Origin: Chrysomallon squamiferum
Lineage: Eukaryota; Mollusca; Gastropoda; Neomphalida; Peltospiridae
Reading direction: 5' to 3'
Assembly (NCBI GenBank): GCA_012295275.1
Contig: CM022665.1
Location: 35,858,522 to 35,922,521 of the forward strand
Length of the DNA stretch: 64,000 nucleotides
In this document: piece by piece, positions 24,640 to 37,707 of the stretch
Layout: each line of letters begins with the position of its first letter
How positions within the stretch are numbered: position 1 is the first letter of the stretch
The notes under the pieces: generated by a model
Told to the model about the DNA's origin: nothing
Database searches by the model: none
Seen by the model: the letters and a program-made list of their open reading frames with translations, nothing else
Program-made: the position numbers and the translations under genes

Positions 24640-27600
24640 TTAGAATTGTCTCACTCGTATCTCATTGTTGCTGTCGAGCTCTAAGCGAGATGGTATTGTC
24701 TGATGATGCACAGGAGAACTTGACGACAGAGGCTCACTAAATCTGTGCTCAGATCCAATTCCAATACTGTTACTAAACACTTGTTAAAGAAAAGGTTAAA
24801 AGGGAAGTACAAACTAAACAAATGTCACTACAATAAAATGAATAAGAAAAATACTAAAACCAAACCTTATTTTAAATTTGTATTTTATATACTTTTGATA
24901 ATAATAATATTTATTATTATTAGTAGTATTGTGGCCAGGATTAAACATTAATTTATTCTTTTAGTTAAACCAATTAACGTTGTTTATTGTTTTTTTTAAA
25001 CAAAATATTTTTTTTAGTGTAATATACTCAGACTACTTTTTGTGAAAAATATTTTTCTTTCTTATCTGACTTAGAGAGTTCAAGTTGTGTGAAATAATAT
25101 ATTTAAATTCTTTTGAATTTATTTTAATTTCTTTTTTTCTTTTGTTTGTTTCTAGTGGTTATCATCAGCCTCCCTTTGAAAATGAATTTGTGTTGAATAA
25201 ACACAGACACATGCACACGTATGACAATTCAAAGATACATTGATCCTGCATCAGATCCTGAAGCCTTCACAACAGAGAAACCGAATGTTGTGTCCTGTTT
25301 ATGGTATTTTGTTTCATCTTTCTGATGAAACCTCCTCAACCAATCTTTGTGTTCAGCCAGCCTGTCTGCAGTGGAAGGTACATGAGCAGACGATTCAAGC
25401 AGACTTAGTCTGAACTGACGTAACTGCTCTCTGAAAATACATATATCTAACAATGAATTGTATTGTTAGAAATTGCTAGCACTAACAAGAACATTTATCA
25501 AATAAAAATAATAATAATAATAATAATAATTATAATAATAATAAATGGATAAAAAAAACACCAATTATTTCCTCCCTCTGATAAAAACAACAGAAACACC
25601 CTCCAAAAATAAACTAAGAACTAAAACCAAAAGAAAACAAAGCAAAAAAATAAAAATAATAATAACATAAAATAAAAAATGAATGAAGTAAAATAAAATA
25701 AAATATTATAACAAGTTATATTAAAATACATTTCAAGATTCCAGTGTGAGTCAGTTTCAGCTTAATCATTTAACAATCATGTCAAGAATCCAAAACTGTT
25801 TTCTCTTGAAAATTTGACAAACCTTTCCTTTAAACAAGTAGTGATACAGTGCAATATGATATGTTTACCTTGGTGGGGGCTGTCCAATAGAACTAGTATT
25901 AGGAATCATACTTGTATGATTCATTATTGGTGGTCGTCGATCTGGAATGACAATAATTATATCATTTACTTACAGGGTATGATAATTTAAATCTTTATTA
26001 AATTTATACTATAAAGCTTTAAGTATAAAAATGCAGTAAGAAACAGTGAAATAAAACACAATTGAATGCAACTAAAATAGCTCTAACAAATGCTTCTTAA
26101 GTGAGTTCTCTGATTAAAATTAAGAATTTTTTTAATATTTTATTTAATATAGATAAACCAGTCAAATAACAATAAGCATATAAAGAGATTTATTTTTCCC
26201 AGTATTTCATCTTTTTAACTCAACAGAAATGTTTTGTGTTAAGTTAAATCTGAAAATAAAATTCAGCTCACTTATTTTAAAGATTTTTGGGAGTACATTC
26301 TTACTTAATATTTAGTACCAGACATTTCCTAAACTGTAAAACATTCCAAACATCTACACTAGATACTGATACATGTATTGTGACACCTTCCAAGATGAAT
26401 CTCCTGACCAGTTTAATAATGTACACAGATTTTATTCAGTTGTTATCTCTATACATAAACTATAGTTAAAGATATATTACCTCCAAAATATTTTCTCCAT
26501 TTCTTCTCTAATGATGCCTCAGCAGAACTGACAATTCTTGAATAGTCTACATGATGCTGTGGATTTGTTCTGTTAAACATAAAATGTACACACACACATA
26601 TATATATACATACATACATATACTTTTCAAAGTTATTTCTTTAGTGTTTAATTACCGGTTTAGATAATGAAAGACCTTTTTGAAAATAGTTTTTATTTAA
26701 AAAATAAAAAATATTGTTATTTACAGGTAAAAATAAAATCAGTGTACATAAATTTACTATTCTTGAATGTAGTGAGTTGAGAAATAAAACAGTTATTCAT
26801 TTAGTTTGTGTAATATTTATGATTGCAGTATAAAAGAAATAATTGGTTCCTGTCTTAAGATATCAGATTTATCCTGCTTATACTGAATGAAGAATAAGCT
26901 CTATGTATAAAATCATGTATGGGAGAATGTGTGTAAAAAATATGTATATAAAGAATAATAAGATTTGTTTATTACATATAAGGGTTGCCACTGACTCTGT
27001 ATGAAGGTGGTACAGTTGGAGGATGAGGAACATATATTGGCAAATAACTAGTTGGTACATCTGTAACAGAAAACACAACAATAACATAAAACAAATCTGT
27101 AATACTCATGCTGTTGAAATATTTTCTGTGGATTTTATCTCTGCTTTTACATGTTAAAAGAAATATAAATTACAAAAACGAATGATGTAAACTCCTTTTG
27201 CTTATTACAAGGTCTTAATAATTATATAACACAGAGACAGAGAAACAAACATTATAAATCATTGACATGTACCTGCTGCAGAAGACATCTAACTGCATTT
27301 AACTTATTAATGACAACAACACTTCCACTATAAAATAACTGAATTAAAAATCAAAACTAATAAAAAAAAGAAAAGAGAAAAAAAAAAGCACTAACTTTGT
27401 AACTCCTGGGTTTAATCTGCTAATTATCTATTACCTGCTGAAGTGTAGGTCTCTGTCTGAGTGGGGATGCTTGGTGAGTTCTGACTGCTGATAACATTGA
27501 GAACTCGAGAAAGCTCCATGTTTATTTTTTTAAGTGAGCCAGCTAAAGTCTTTATATCGTCAGAAGGCTGGTGGGCTAATGGGCGGGTGGCAGTGGGTGT

Positions 27601-29849
27601 TGAAGTTGTTTTGGGTTCTGTGTGAATATACTGCTTCTTGGACAGGCCTGGGTCAGAAAAGTGTTAGTACAAAAAATAATCAAAATAAAAAGAATAAAAA
27701 CAAAAAACAACAAAAACACAACAAAATGACAATGTCTATGTTGTCAAATGAAATAAAATGAACAGAGTAACTAATGCAAAAAAACAACAAAAAAAAACAA
27801 AAAAATGACAACATAACTGTGTAAAGTCTTTATATCATCATCAGAAGGCTGTTGGGCTAATTATTATATAATTGTGTTCAAAATGTTAGCAATAATAATA
27901 AAAGTTACATGTTAAATGTAAATTAATGAAAGAATAAACTTTGAAAGTCAAGGTCAAATTTCTGTTTAACACAATCACTGTCTTAATACTAAATATACAA
28001 TCTGATTAGAATTTATATAACATTTACACAAAGCCTCCTGTTCAAAACCACAGACTACAAATACACAGAATCACTGAGACAATTTAATAAATCTCATGCT
28101 GAATGACCTTGTATGAATCAATATTTATAAAGAATAAAAGAAATTGAAATGTATCTTTTACTAGTATTTGAAATACCTTGAATGAAATTTTCTAGGTTGA
28201 AGTCATTGCTGCTCACTCCACTGCTGGCATCATCATCAGTGAGGTCTATTGACTGCAGCCGTGTGTGCAGTGGAGGCTCAAAGGCAGAAAAGTTAATTTC
28301 ATCATCACTGCAAGACTGTAAATAAATAAAAGATAATCATTTAACTGTAAAAGGATTTATTAAAAAATTTTAAAATTCTGAAGGTTTTGTTATCCCTTTA
28401 CCTGCAATAAACAGATCTTTTTTTTTTTTTAAATTGATCAAACATTTTTTTAATTCCAAAAACAACCTCCAACAAACAAACCACTAAAAATTAAAAACAA
28501 AACAATAAAAAAAATAATAATAATAATAATAAAAAAAAAAAATCAACTAAAATAGTAGACTAAGTGAATAAATTACCTCCGTGTTAAGATTTTTCAGTAA
28601 GTGTAGTTTATGTTCCTTTTCCTGAACCAGCCTGCTGCCAGCTTTCACTTGATTCTCTATCTCATCCAGTTTTAGAGCTTCAGTCTCCAAACTACTCCTC
28701 ACTTCTTCCAAAACATGACCTCCTTCAGCCTACAAATTAAATAAACATACATATAGAATTTTAAGTTGTTTATATAAATAATTATAAACTGCCAGATCTT
28801 TGGCTAATGACAGCTTGCTCATGTTCAGGTTTATCAAATTTAATTTTCAATTTAATTTCCTTCTGTTTAATTTTGTTTTGTTATCCCTAAACGTGTTTTG
28901 ACAAAAAACACAAAAAAACACAACCCCCCCAAAAAAACACCTAAAATTCTGGTAACTAGGTAAGAATTACCATAAAACAATAAACTGTAATGTTCAATCA
29001 TATTTATCCAACTCAGAATTTGCTATAAATTATTAATTCACTTTTAAATAAGGAACATAATAAAAGTGAAAATTCTAAACAGATAAAGAAGTTTCTGTAA
29101 AAATAATATTAATATAGTTCCATAAGGAATATTTTCCATTATCTGATGCACCAATATATTCTTTCTCTGTGGTCAATACTTGTATTAATTATTACAGCTG
29201 CTTACTCCATGGTTTGTCTTGGATATGTCTGAAGCTAACTCTTGTCTAGCTGCTGCCAGTGCTGCCTGTCTACGTTTTAGAGATTGTCGCTGTTTTCTCA
29301 GAAATGCTTTGGCCATTTCAATGGAACCACTCTCCTTCTTTAAGCGATTGTGGATGCCACTACACACGCAGAGCAAAATCTCATCATTATAAACACATCT
29401 ATACAGGGGTTTAAATACATACTTATACAGTTGTGATTATGATAATTATTTAGAAAAATACTACACCTTTTTAAATATACAAATTATATACATATATACT
29501 TACACACACACAAAACATTTTTTGGATACATTATTAACTTTTACATTCTTTTAAAAAGTCTGTAAGATCAGTAAAAAAGGAAAAGAAAAAGTAACAAACC
29601 ATAAGTATGAAAATAAAAATAAAAAACCATAATAAGAATGCTAACACATAAAAAAAGAAAGAAAGAAACAACTTACAATAACTTCTTAACTACAATAATA
29701 TATAAATAGAACCAAAAATAACGATAACATTTAAAAAAAAAATATATGTGAATAATAAATATATAAACATTAAACAAGTAAACTCACACTGCTATTAAAT
29801 CTGCTCCAAGTGACTCATCATCTGAGAACAAATCTTCCAGATCATTCAT
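24640..29849 (-). other. CEP164: CEP164 exons 25-34: conserved C-terminal region
   Basis: Coding exons 29849-29788, 29359-29206, 28729-28577, 28315-28177, 27647-27435, 27060-26976, 26569-26481, 25941-25869, 25430-25239 and 24766-24640 encode residues 880-1307. Known family blocks are seen: an [22 protein letters not shown] helix (split here over exon 26), [34 protein letters not shown] and the terminal RVRQF. The last exon is easy to miss because the previous one runs into an in-frame TGA (25229-25231) if its donor AAT|GTATCT is ignored. Confidence 0.9.
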
Positions 29850-30603
29850 CTAGAAAAATTATATTTTATAAATTATTATTTTATTAAATCAGAACATTAA
29901 AAACAGATTGTATGTATATATTTACACAAATATAATGTTAACATAAATGATTAATTTATGGGAATAATATTATCTTCACAGTAAAAAAAATACTGACAAA
30001 AATAATCATATTAATTGAAACATTAGTAATATAGTTTCAGACAATTAATTATATTAACATAAACTCAAAGAAATAGAATCATCATAAATTGTTATATCAT
30101 CAAATCAAGAGAAATTATATCAGTATAAGTCATTAAACACCCTGCAGTGATGGAAAACCAAAATATCAAATCTTGAGGATAAAACTAACTAAATCAAATA
30201 AATAATTATTAAATTAATTAAAACATAAAATTCATTGTATTAGTTAAATTTAGAAATAAATATGGAAATAATAATCTTTAGAAATCAATTTAGTAAAATG
30301 TAATTGTTTTAAAATGTATACTATGAAAATGTATGGTCACCACTGTGTCTAATCATTTATAGAAGTCGAGATATTTAACATTTACAAAGAACATGGTTGA
30401 AACTGCTGTGGGTCATGTGTATGCATTTTTGACCCTTCCAATGAAGATTTGCAGATGAGTGTTAAATATTTAATTTTTTTATTATTATTTTTTTTTACTT
30501 ACAACATTTCGGTCTAACTGAACCCGCTGGCTTCTCTTCTTTACTCTAACTATTATTAAAAAAACAAAACAAAAATTAAAAATATATATAGATTTAAATA
30601 ACA

Positions 30604-30637
<34 letters not shown>

Positions 30638-31749
30638 CATTGATGATAATGAAAAAAAAAAATAATAATAAATACATACATTTTTTTTCTTTTTTTTTAA
30701 ATTGAACAAATTGGAAAGCATGACTATTAATTTTGTGTTATATAAAAATAAATTTAAAAAACTATTAAAAAACCAAAATACTGATTCTGTATTATAAAAA
30801 AACAAAACAACAACAAAAAAAAAAAAAAACAGTGTTAATCCATTAATTCATCATATCTGAAACAACTTTGAATCAAAAGGATTATGTCTCAAAAACAGTT
30901 CTAAATAAAATAATTAATCAAATTATACATCATATCTGGAACATTATTACATATAAAGTACTTAATTCATATCATATATCATACTTTATGATATATTATT
31001 ATAAATACAATAACCAATCATATTACATATCATATGGTAGATTCCTGCTAATGAAATAATTAATTCATAATATACATCTTACTATCTTACTAGGGAATAT
31101 TAATACAAAAACAAAGAACAAACAAATATTAATTTTATCCTGAATGAATCCAAAACTCAGTATTAGATAAAAAAATTTGACCAGTAATCTTTCTCTCTTA
31201 TCATAACTTTAACAAACACCATCCTATCCATACCAGGTATAATTTCTTCTTCCCCATTGGACGAATGTTCCAGATCATCAATGGACAACAGACGATCTGA
31301 CTCACCAAGTCGAGTTGGGTTCTGCAGAAACTGGACGTGTGACATTTCTTCTTCTTCTATTTTGTCATTAATTTTCTGGTGTAGTTTGTCCATTTCCTCA
31401 CTCTTCTTGTCCAGTTTTTGTCTCAGCTCCCTGCAATAAAATTAAATATCAGTTTGAAAAAAAAAGAAAAAAAAAGAGATGAGACAGTAAAAAAGAAAAA
31501 AAACCCCAAAAATAAAAACTAAAAAGAAAAAAAAATCAAATCAAATTAGAAAAAGAGATAGAGAAAAAAATCAAATGAGAGGCCAAAACAAAGACAATTG
31601 AATCACCCTGTAAAATATGTTGTGGCATTATTAAACCTTTATTCATTTATTTTCCCAAAAATAATGTTTTTTTTATTTGAAAAAAAAAAAAGAAAATAAA
31701 ATAAAATGTCTAACTAAAGAGACAGAGAGAACAAGAACTAGAGAGAGAG

Positions 31750-31801
<52 letters not shown>

Positions 31802-34800
31802 ACAAACAAAAATCAGATCTGAGACACAGCCAAAAAGAAATGAAGCCATTATCTTTTAGTTATTAGGTATTTTAAAATATTTTTTCATTTATGTTTTCAA
31901 CAAATAATTTGTGTCCTTACTTCAGTTTTCTCGTATTCTGTTCAAGGGCCATTTTAAGCTGGAGTACATCACTTTCTAATTTTCTTTTTTCAGCCTTTAT
32001 TTTTTCCAGTTCCTCTATTTCTGTTCTAATCTCTGACTGCAGCTGTTTTCTCTCTTCTTTCATTCTTTCCAGTTCTAGGGCATTCAGATTCTGAGCTGCA
32101 CCTAGCACTTCCTGAATTTTTAAACAATTATTATGTGATCAATTTTCTTGCTATATTTAGAACAACATCAACATCTACAATAACCTTAGCATTGTTCCTA
32201 TTTCACCTGCTGCTACTACTGCTATATTACTGCTGCTATCACAACAACATTAACAACTACTACTACTACAACAACTACAACAAAAACTTCTTCTATTACT
32301 ATTATAACTGCAACTGCTGCAACCTTTATTATTAACATGATTAAAAAAGATAACCTAACCTTAACAATAATACAAAAAACACAGAACATATACTTTTGGA
32401 AATAAAGGTAACTATATACACTAAATCAAATTAATTAATAAGAATAAGTTTCAGGTGACATTTTATTTTATTTACAATGTCTGATCTTCTTAAACTGCAG
32501 ATGTTTTTTGTTTTTGTTTTTTAAAAACTAACATTAGAGTTTCAGACTTCAGTTTTTGGTAAAATAATATATTTGATTTAATTTTTCACTCACATCTTTG
32601 TTTTGTTCAAATCTTTCTTGATCCTCAGCAAATAACTTCTTTTTTTCTTCTAATTTTTTCTCCTGAAATAGATTTATTTTTATATTTCAAATAATTTCAT
32701 TCAATCTGCTTTAAAATAAATTTTCTAAAATCCTTCAGCAAAACAAACTACTTTTGTTATCTAATGTATCATACAGCCTTGGCATGTATCTAATTCCACA
32801 TTAATGTTTTTAAAAACAAACTCTAAACACTTTACCTGTGCTTCAAGATGTTTATAAGCCTTTTCAAGTTCTTTTTGTTTCCTCTCAAAAGCAGCACTTT
32901 TGTCCTTTAATTCTTCTTCCTGCAGAAATAAACAAATTTATATCAATATGAAGTTTAAAATTTGTTTTATATTATTTATTATTCCATGGACTTTTGTTAA
33001 TAGGAGAGAACATATCTACTAAGTGGTTTTCAGTAATTATAAGATAAAAGACTGATTGATTAGGTAACATATTAGATATGTCCAAAAACTACAATTCTGA
33101 GACAGATCATTCATAATGTGTTCTCAAGTATAATGGCCACTATGTTTCTTGGGGAATATTTTGTGAAATGAATGTTACTAATTCAATAACATTTAACAAA
33201 TGTAAAATGCAATGAAATGAAAAAAAAGAAGAAAAAGGCCATAATTCAATTTTTGAAAATATATTCTTTTTGGGGGGGAGGCATGTATATCTATGTATTT
33301 AATTCCTTCAGGGGGTTAGCTATAGTTTAATTTTAACAACTGAAACTTGTACTATGAATTTAAATAACTTTCATTTTATTTTAATGAGTTTATGGTTTCT
33401 GCATTTTACCTCATCTTCTAGCTGATCTTGCAAACTTTCTTTTTTCCTTGCAAACTGACGTTTTATATCCTCCATTTCTCTTTCAAACTGTTTGTTCAGT
33501 TTTTTAGTCTCCATTTCTAGATTCATGGCCAGTGTCTTCTTTTCCTTTTCAATCTACAAAACGATCATTAGAAATAAAGAAAATATAAATCCTTCATCAA
33601 ATTTGTCATCAAACATATCTTACACTACATCCCATCTTAACCAAAATATTAACAATTTAAAAATCCATATCCATGATGTTGTTGGTTTTTGGGATGTTTT
33701 TTCTTTTTGGGAGGGGTTTTCAAATTTTTTTAATTCTTTTTTAATTACACTTTTAAAGTAGTATTCACCATTATGATGGTACTTTGTATTTTCTCATATG
33801 CTGAATCTGCTACTGATTTTAAACTGGTTTTAAACTTTTATCACAGAACAAATTATCAGAATTAAAATTCCTAAGTCTTACATTCTGAGAGTACTCTTCT
33901 TGCAGACGTTTCATTTCTTTTTCATATTCTTTGGTGATTCGTTCTTTCTCTTTCTGATGTTTTTGTTTCATTTCATTCCTTCGTTCCTGGAGCACCTCAT
34001 CGAGCTAGAATATATAAATATACCTGATGAAATAATTATTTCTATCATTCTGGATTCTTGTACACAGAACTATTGACAGAATTGAAGATAATATGTTTTC
34101 ATAGTAAAAATCATGTTTTAATAAAACATAATTGTTCAGATATTATATACTTGTGTTACAAACATTTTTTTTTTTTTAAATGTTGCACATAACATGAAAC
34201 TATCTAATAACAGACAAATGTACCTGCAACAAATATTAAATTTAGCTGATATAAAAGTCTTCTTAATTCACTCTTTTGCAAAAAATGGTTCTTTTAGTTC
34301 TATTTTACATATTTATTAATTCAGTAATGCTAACTATACATACATTAAAATGTACTATTGAATAAAATATGCTAATACAAATATAAACAGTAAAAAAAAT
34401 GTTTTTTTAAAAGTTACTTGCCAGAATCTTGACAAGATTCAGCATATCATTAATATAGTATATAGAAACTATAAAAATATTGACAAGTAGATATTTTCTC
34501 TTATTTTCAATACAGATTTACCTACCTGTTCATCAAGATCATAAAAATATTAAGATGTACATGTGCTCTGTATAAATCTGCATTAGCTCCTCTCTTTTTC
34601 TCATTTCCATGACAGATTTACCTAAGTAATCTACATTACATCCCTTTCTCTAATTTTCATCACAGATTTACCTACCCCTTTATCAAGATCATCAATGGCT
34701 GTTTGTCTTCTTTTAGCTGCCTCCAGCTCATGTTTTTGTCTCTCCATATCTTCTTCCTGAAGCTGTTTTAATTCCCTTTCAAGCTTCTCCATTGTCTGGA

Positions 34801-36268
34801 AAGAAATAACATTTTAGTAAAATTAAGTAATTTCCTTCCTTTTAATCATAATTAACATTTTAAAATGAATAACAATTTCTTATTGCTTTATTGTTTTCTA
34901 GTTTATATCTAACCTTATATGCATTTAAAGGCAAGATCAGTAAATCAGAAAGATCATTATTATTTTTTATTACTATTATTTGTTTTTAACAAATCTTAGC
35001 ATCAATTAATGACAAAAATACCCACAAAAACAAATAAAACCTTTTAGAGTAAGTTGTGAAATATATAACTACACAAGCACAGATGAGAGCTCTGTTTCAC
35101 AAAACTGTCTAAAATTAATTTTTAGACATTGAAATCAAAGCATGTACTGTTCTCAAACTTAAGCAAAATCAACAGAGCATTTTTTTTTTTTTTGGATCTC
35201 AGTGCTGAAAATGCAGTATCATCTGTGTTCCAACCTTTTTGTGTTTTTCTTGTAGTTCATTTCTCAGTGACTGTAACATGTCTTTGTGCTTCTTCTCTAA
35301 GTTGTTTTCAACATCCTCCAATTCCTGGGCATGTCGAGACTTCAGTTTTTCAATCTGTCTCTTCTTCTCATCTTCTAACCTGTGTTTCTCCCCAGACACA
35401 GCATCCTTAACCTGTAATAGCAATAACAATCATGTTAATGACAGAAACAGCAATAGTCAGTGTTCATGATTATGATGATAGTGTTATGATAATTATGATG
35501 ATTGTTATGATAATAACAACAACAGAAATAGCAACAGTAATTATATTGTAAATGTTAAATTTATTCTAAGAATAAAAGTAATAATACATTAATAGTTACA
35601 ACAACCACAACAATAACAATAGTACATCTGACCTGTTGGTTTATACTATCAAGCATTTTTCTTTTTTCTTCTTGTAATTTATTCTGTTCTTCTGCCTTCA
35701 GCAAGCGAACCTCTTCTCTCATTTTCTCTAGAGTTTGGTTCATCTCATCCCTACATGAATGAAACAACACAATATGATAACAAAACTGTGTTAAAATTAC
35801 TTTTAAATCTTAACTTGATTTACAGTACCCAAATATTTGTCAAACACTGAATACACATGACTTGGAAAATGCCTTTATAATGTTAACCCCTATTATCTTT
35901 TGCCCGTCAAAGGCATATTTCTTGTTATTTTTCATCTTGAAAGTTTTGTACTGTAATACAGGATCTGTACCTGACTTTGCATCTTGGATATTTATATAAC
36001 AAAACAGCAGTTTGTACATAAACTCCTGACTTACAGGTAAATAAAGAGTATGATGAATTATTAATATATTTTCCATGAACAACCTTATTGATTTTGTAAT
36101 TTTGTTTTAATAATAACCATATTCATGATATGATGTTCCTGTCAAAAAATTACTGTATAATAATGTAATTGTTAGAAAATTTCACAATTTCTTTTTATAC
36201 AGATCATTACCAGTAACATGTAAAAATTAAATGACAAAAATCCTTTATCTAATTCATTTATGATAAAA

Positions 36269-36320
<52 letters not shown>

Positions 36321-37661
36321 TACACAGAAACAAATTAACACCAACAATTAGTGATTTCAATGACTGTAAATGATATATGTGAAGAGAAAACAAAAAAACA
36401 AACAAATAACAAACAATAATAATAATAATAGCAAGAATAATAAATTTCAAAATAAATAAAATAATAAAAAATAAGTTAAAATAAAGAATAAAACAAATTG
36501 CTAAAACAAAAAGTAAATATTTTAATAAATAAATAAAATAAATATACCACTAAGAAAATTAGTAAACATTTACAATAAAAGCAAAATAATAAAAATAATA
36601 TTTAACAATAATCAAATGATAATTTACTCTAGGATCAATAAAACTTAAGAAAAACAAAGAAATTAATAAGACTAACTAAGCAATAATCTATAACAGAAAT
36701 GAATAATGTCATGCAAACTGTATATGTAATTTCAGCTAGAAAAATCTATTAAAAACAAGTTTAGTGAAAACAAAACAAAATAAAAATATTAACTAATCAG
36801 ATTCGAAAATGAAAGTATTCTTATAAGAACACTTCAGCACTCTGCCTGCCTAAAGCATGCATGCTCAAACTAAAAATCTACAAGCTCTAGTTAAAATATT
36901 TAAATTAAAAAGTACAAGAATGAATAATTATATATATAAAACTGGTTAAGCTGAACTTCACTGGGCCTTTTGACAAGGCGATAAGAGAGTAACCAGTTAT
37001 TTCTTTATAATAATAATAATAACAATAATAAAAAACAACAACAGCAATAAAAAGTAAAATCATAAATATTGCAGAGAAACATCTTCTTCCATGCAACATC
37101 ATACCGCAATTTTGATTTCTCCTCATTTTCCTTTTTTTCGCATTCTTCTTTTATGGCTTTGATTTCACCACTCGTTCCATCGTTTAGTTTGGCCAGTCTT
37201 GTTGCTGCTTCCTCTTTAAGCCTTTGTTCTAGTTCTCTGTTTTTAGTTAACACAAGTGAGTGCAAAGAAAATCAATGTCAAAGTGCTACAGATTGCTGAC
37301 AACTGTTTTTTGTGTGTTTTTGTTTCAGTTTCTGACAAAACTTTTCATATTATGTGCAACAATATTTGCAAATTTTTTGTTTTATTATAAGATTTAAAAG
37401 ATTAAATATCAGATTTTAAAGGAATTTTATCAGTTATTTATTTTAAAAGTTTATATGATTTAGCACCACTGGAGGCAAAGAGAAATACTTCAGTGCCTCA
37501 TTGATGACTTTGTAAAACAATTTTATTTGCTTTGCACTATTTTCTACTAACGTACTTAACAAACACATTTAGGAAAGTAATAAAAGTCAATGAGAGTCAT
37601 CAAATGTCTGTAAAATGAAGTAATTTACAAATAAAAATGTTAATAATAACAGCAGATAAAA

Positions 37662-37707
<46 letters not shown>

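Noticed and set aside
31677-31859. Arg-Glu repeat frame inside CEP164
   Set aside because: Translation of the intronic GA tract, on the strand opposite to the gene.
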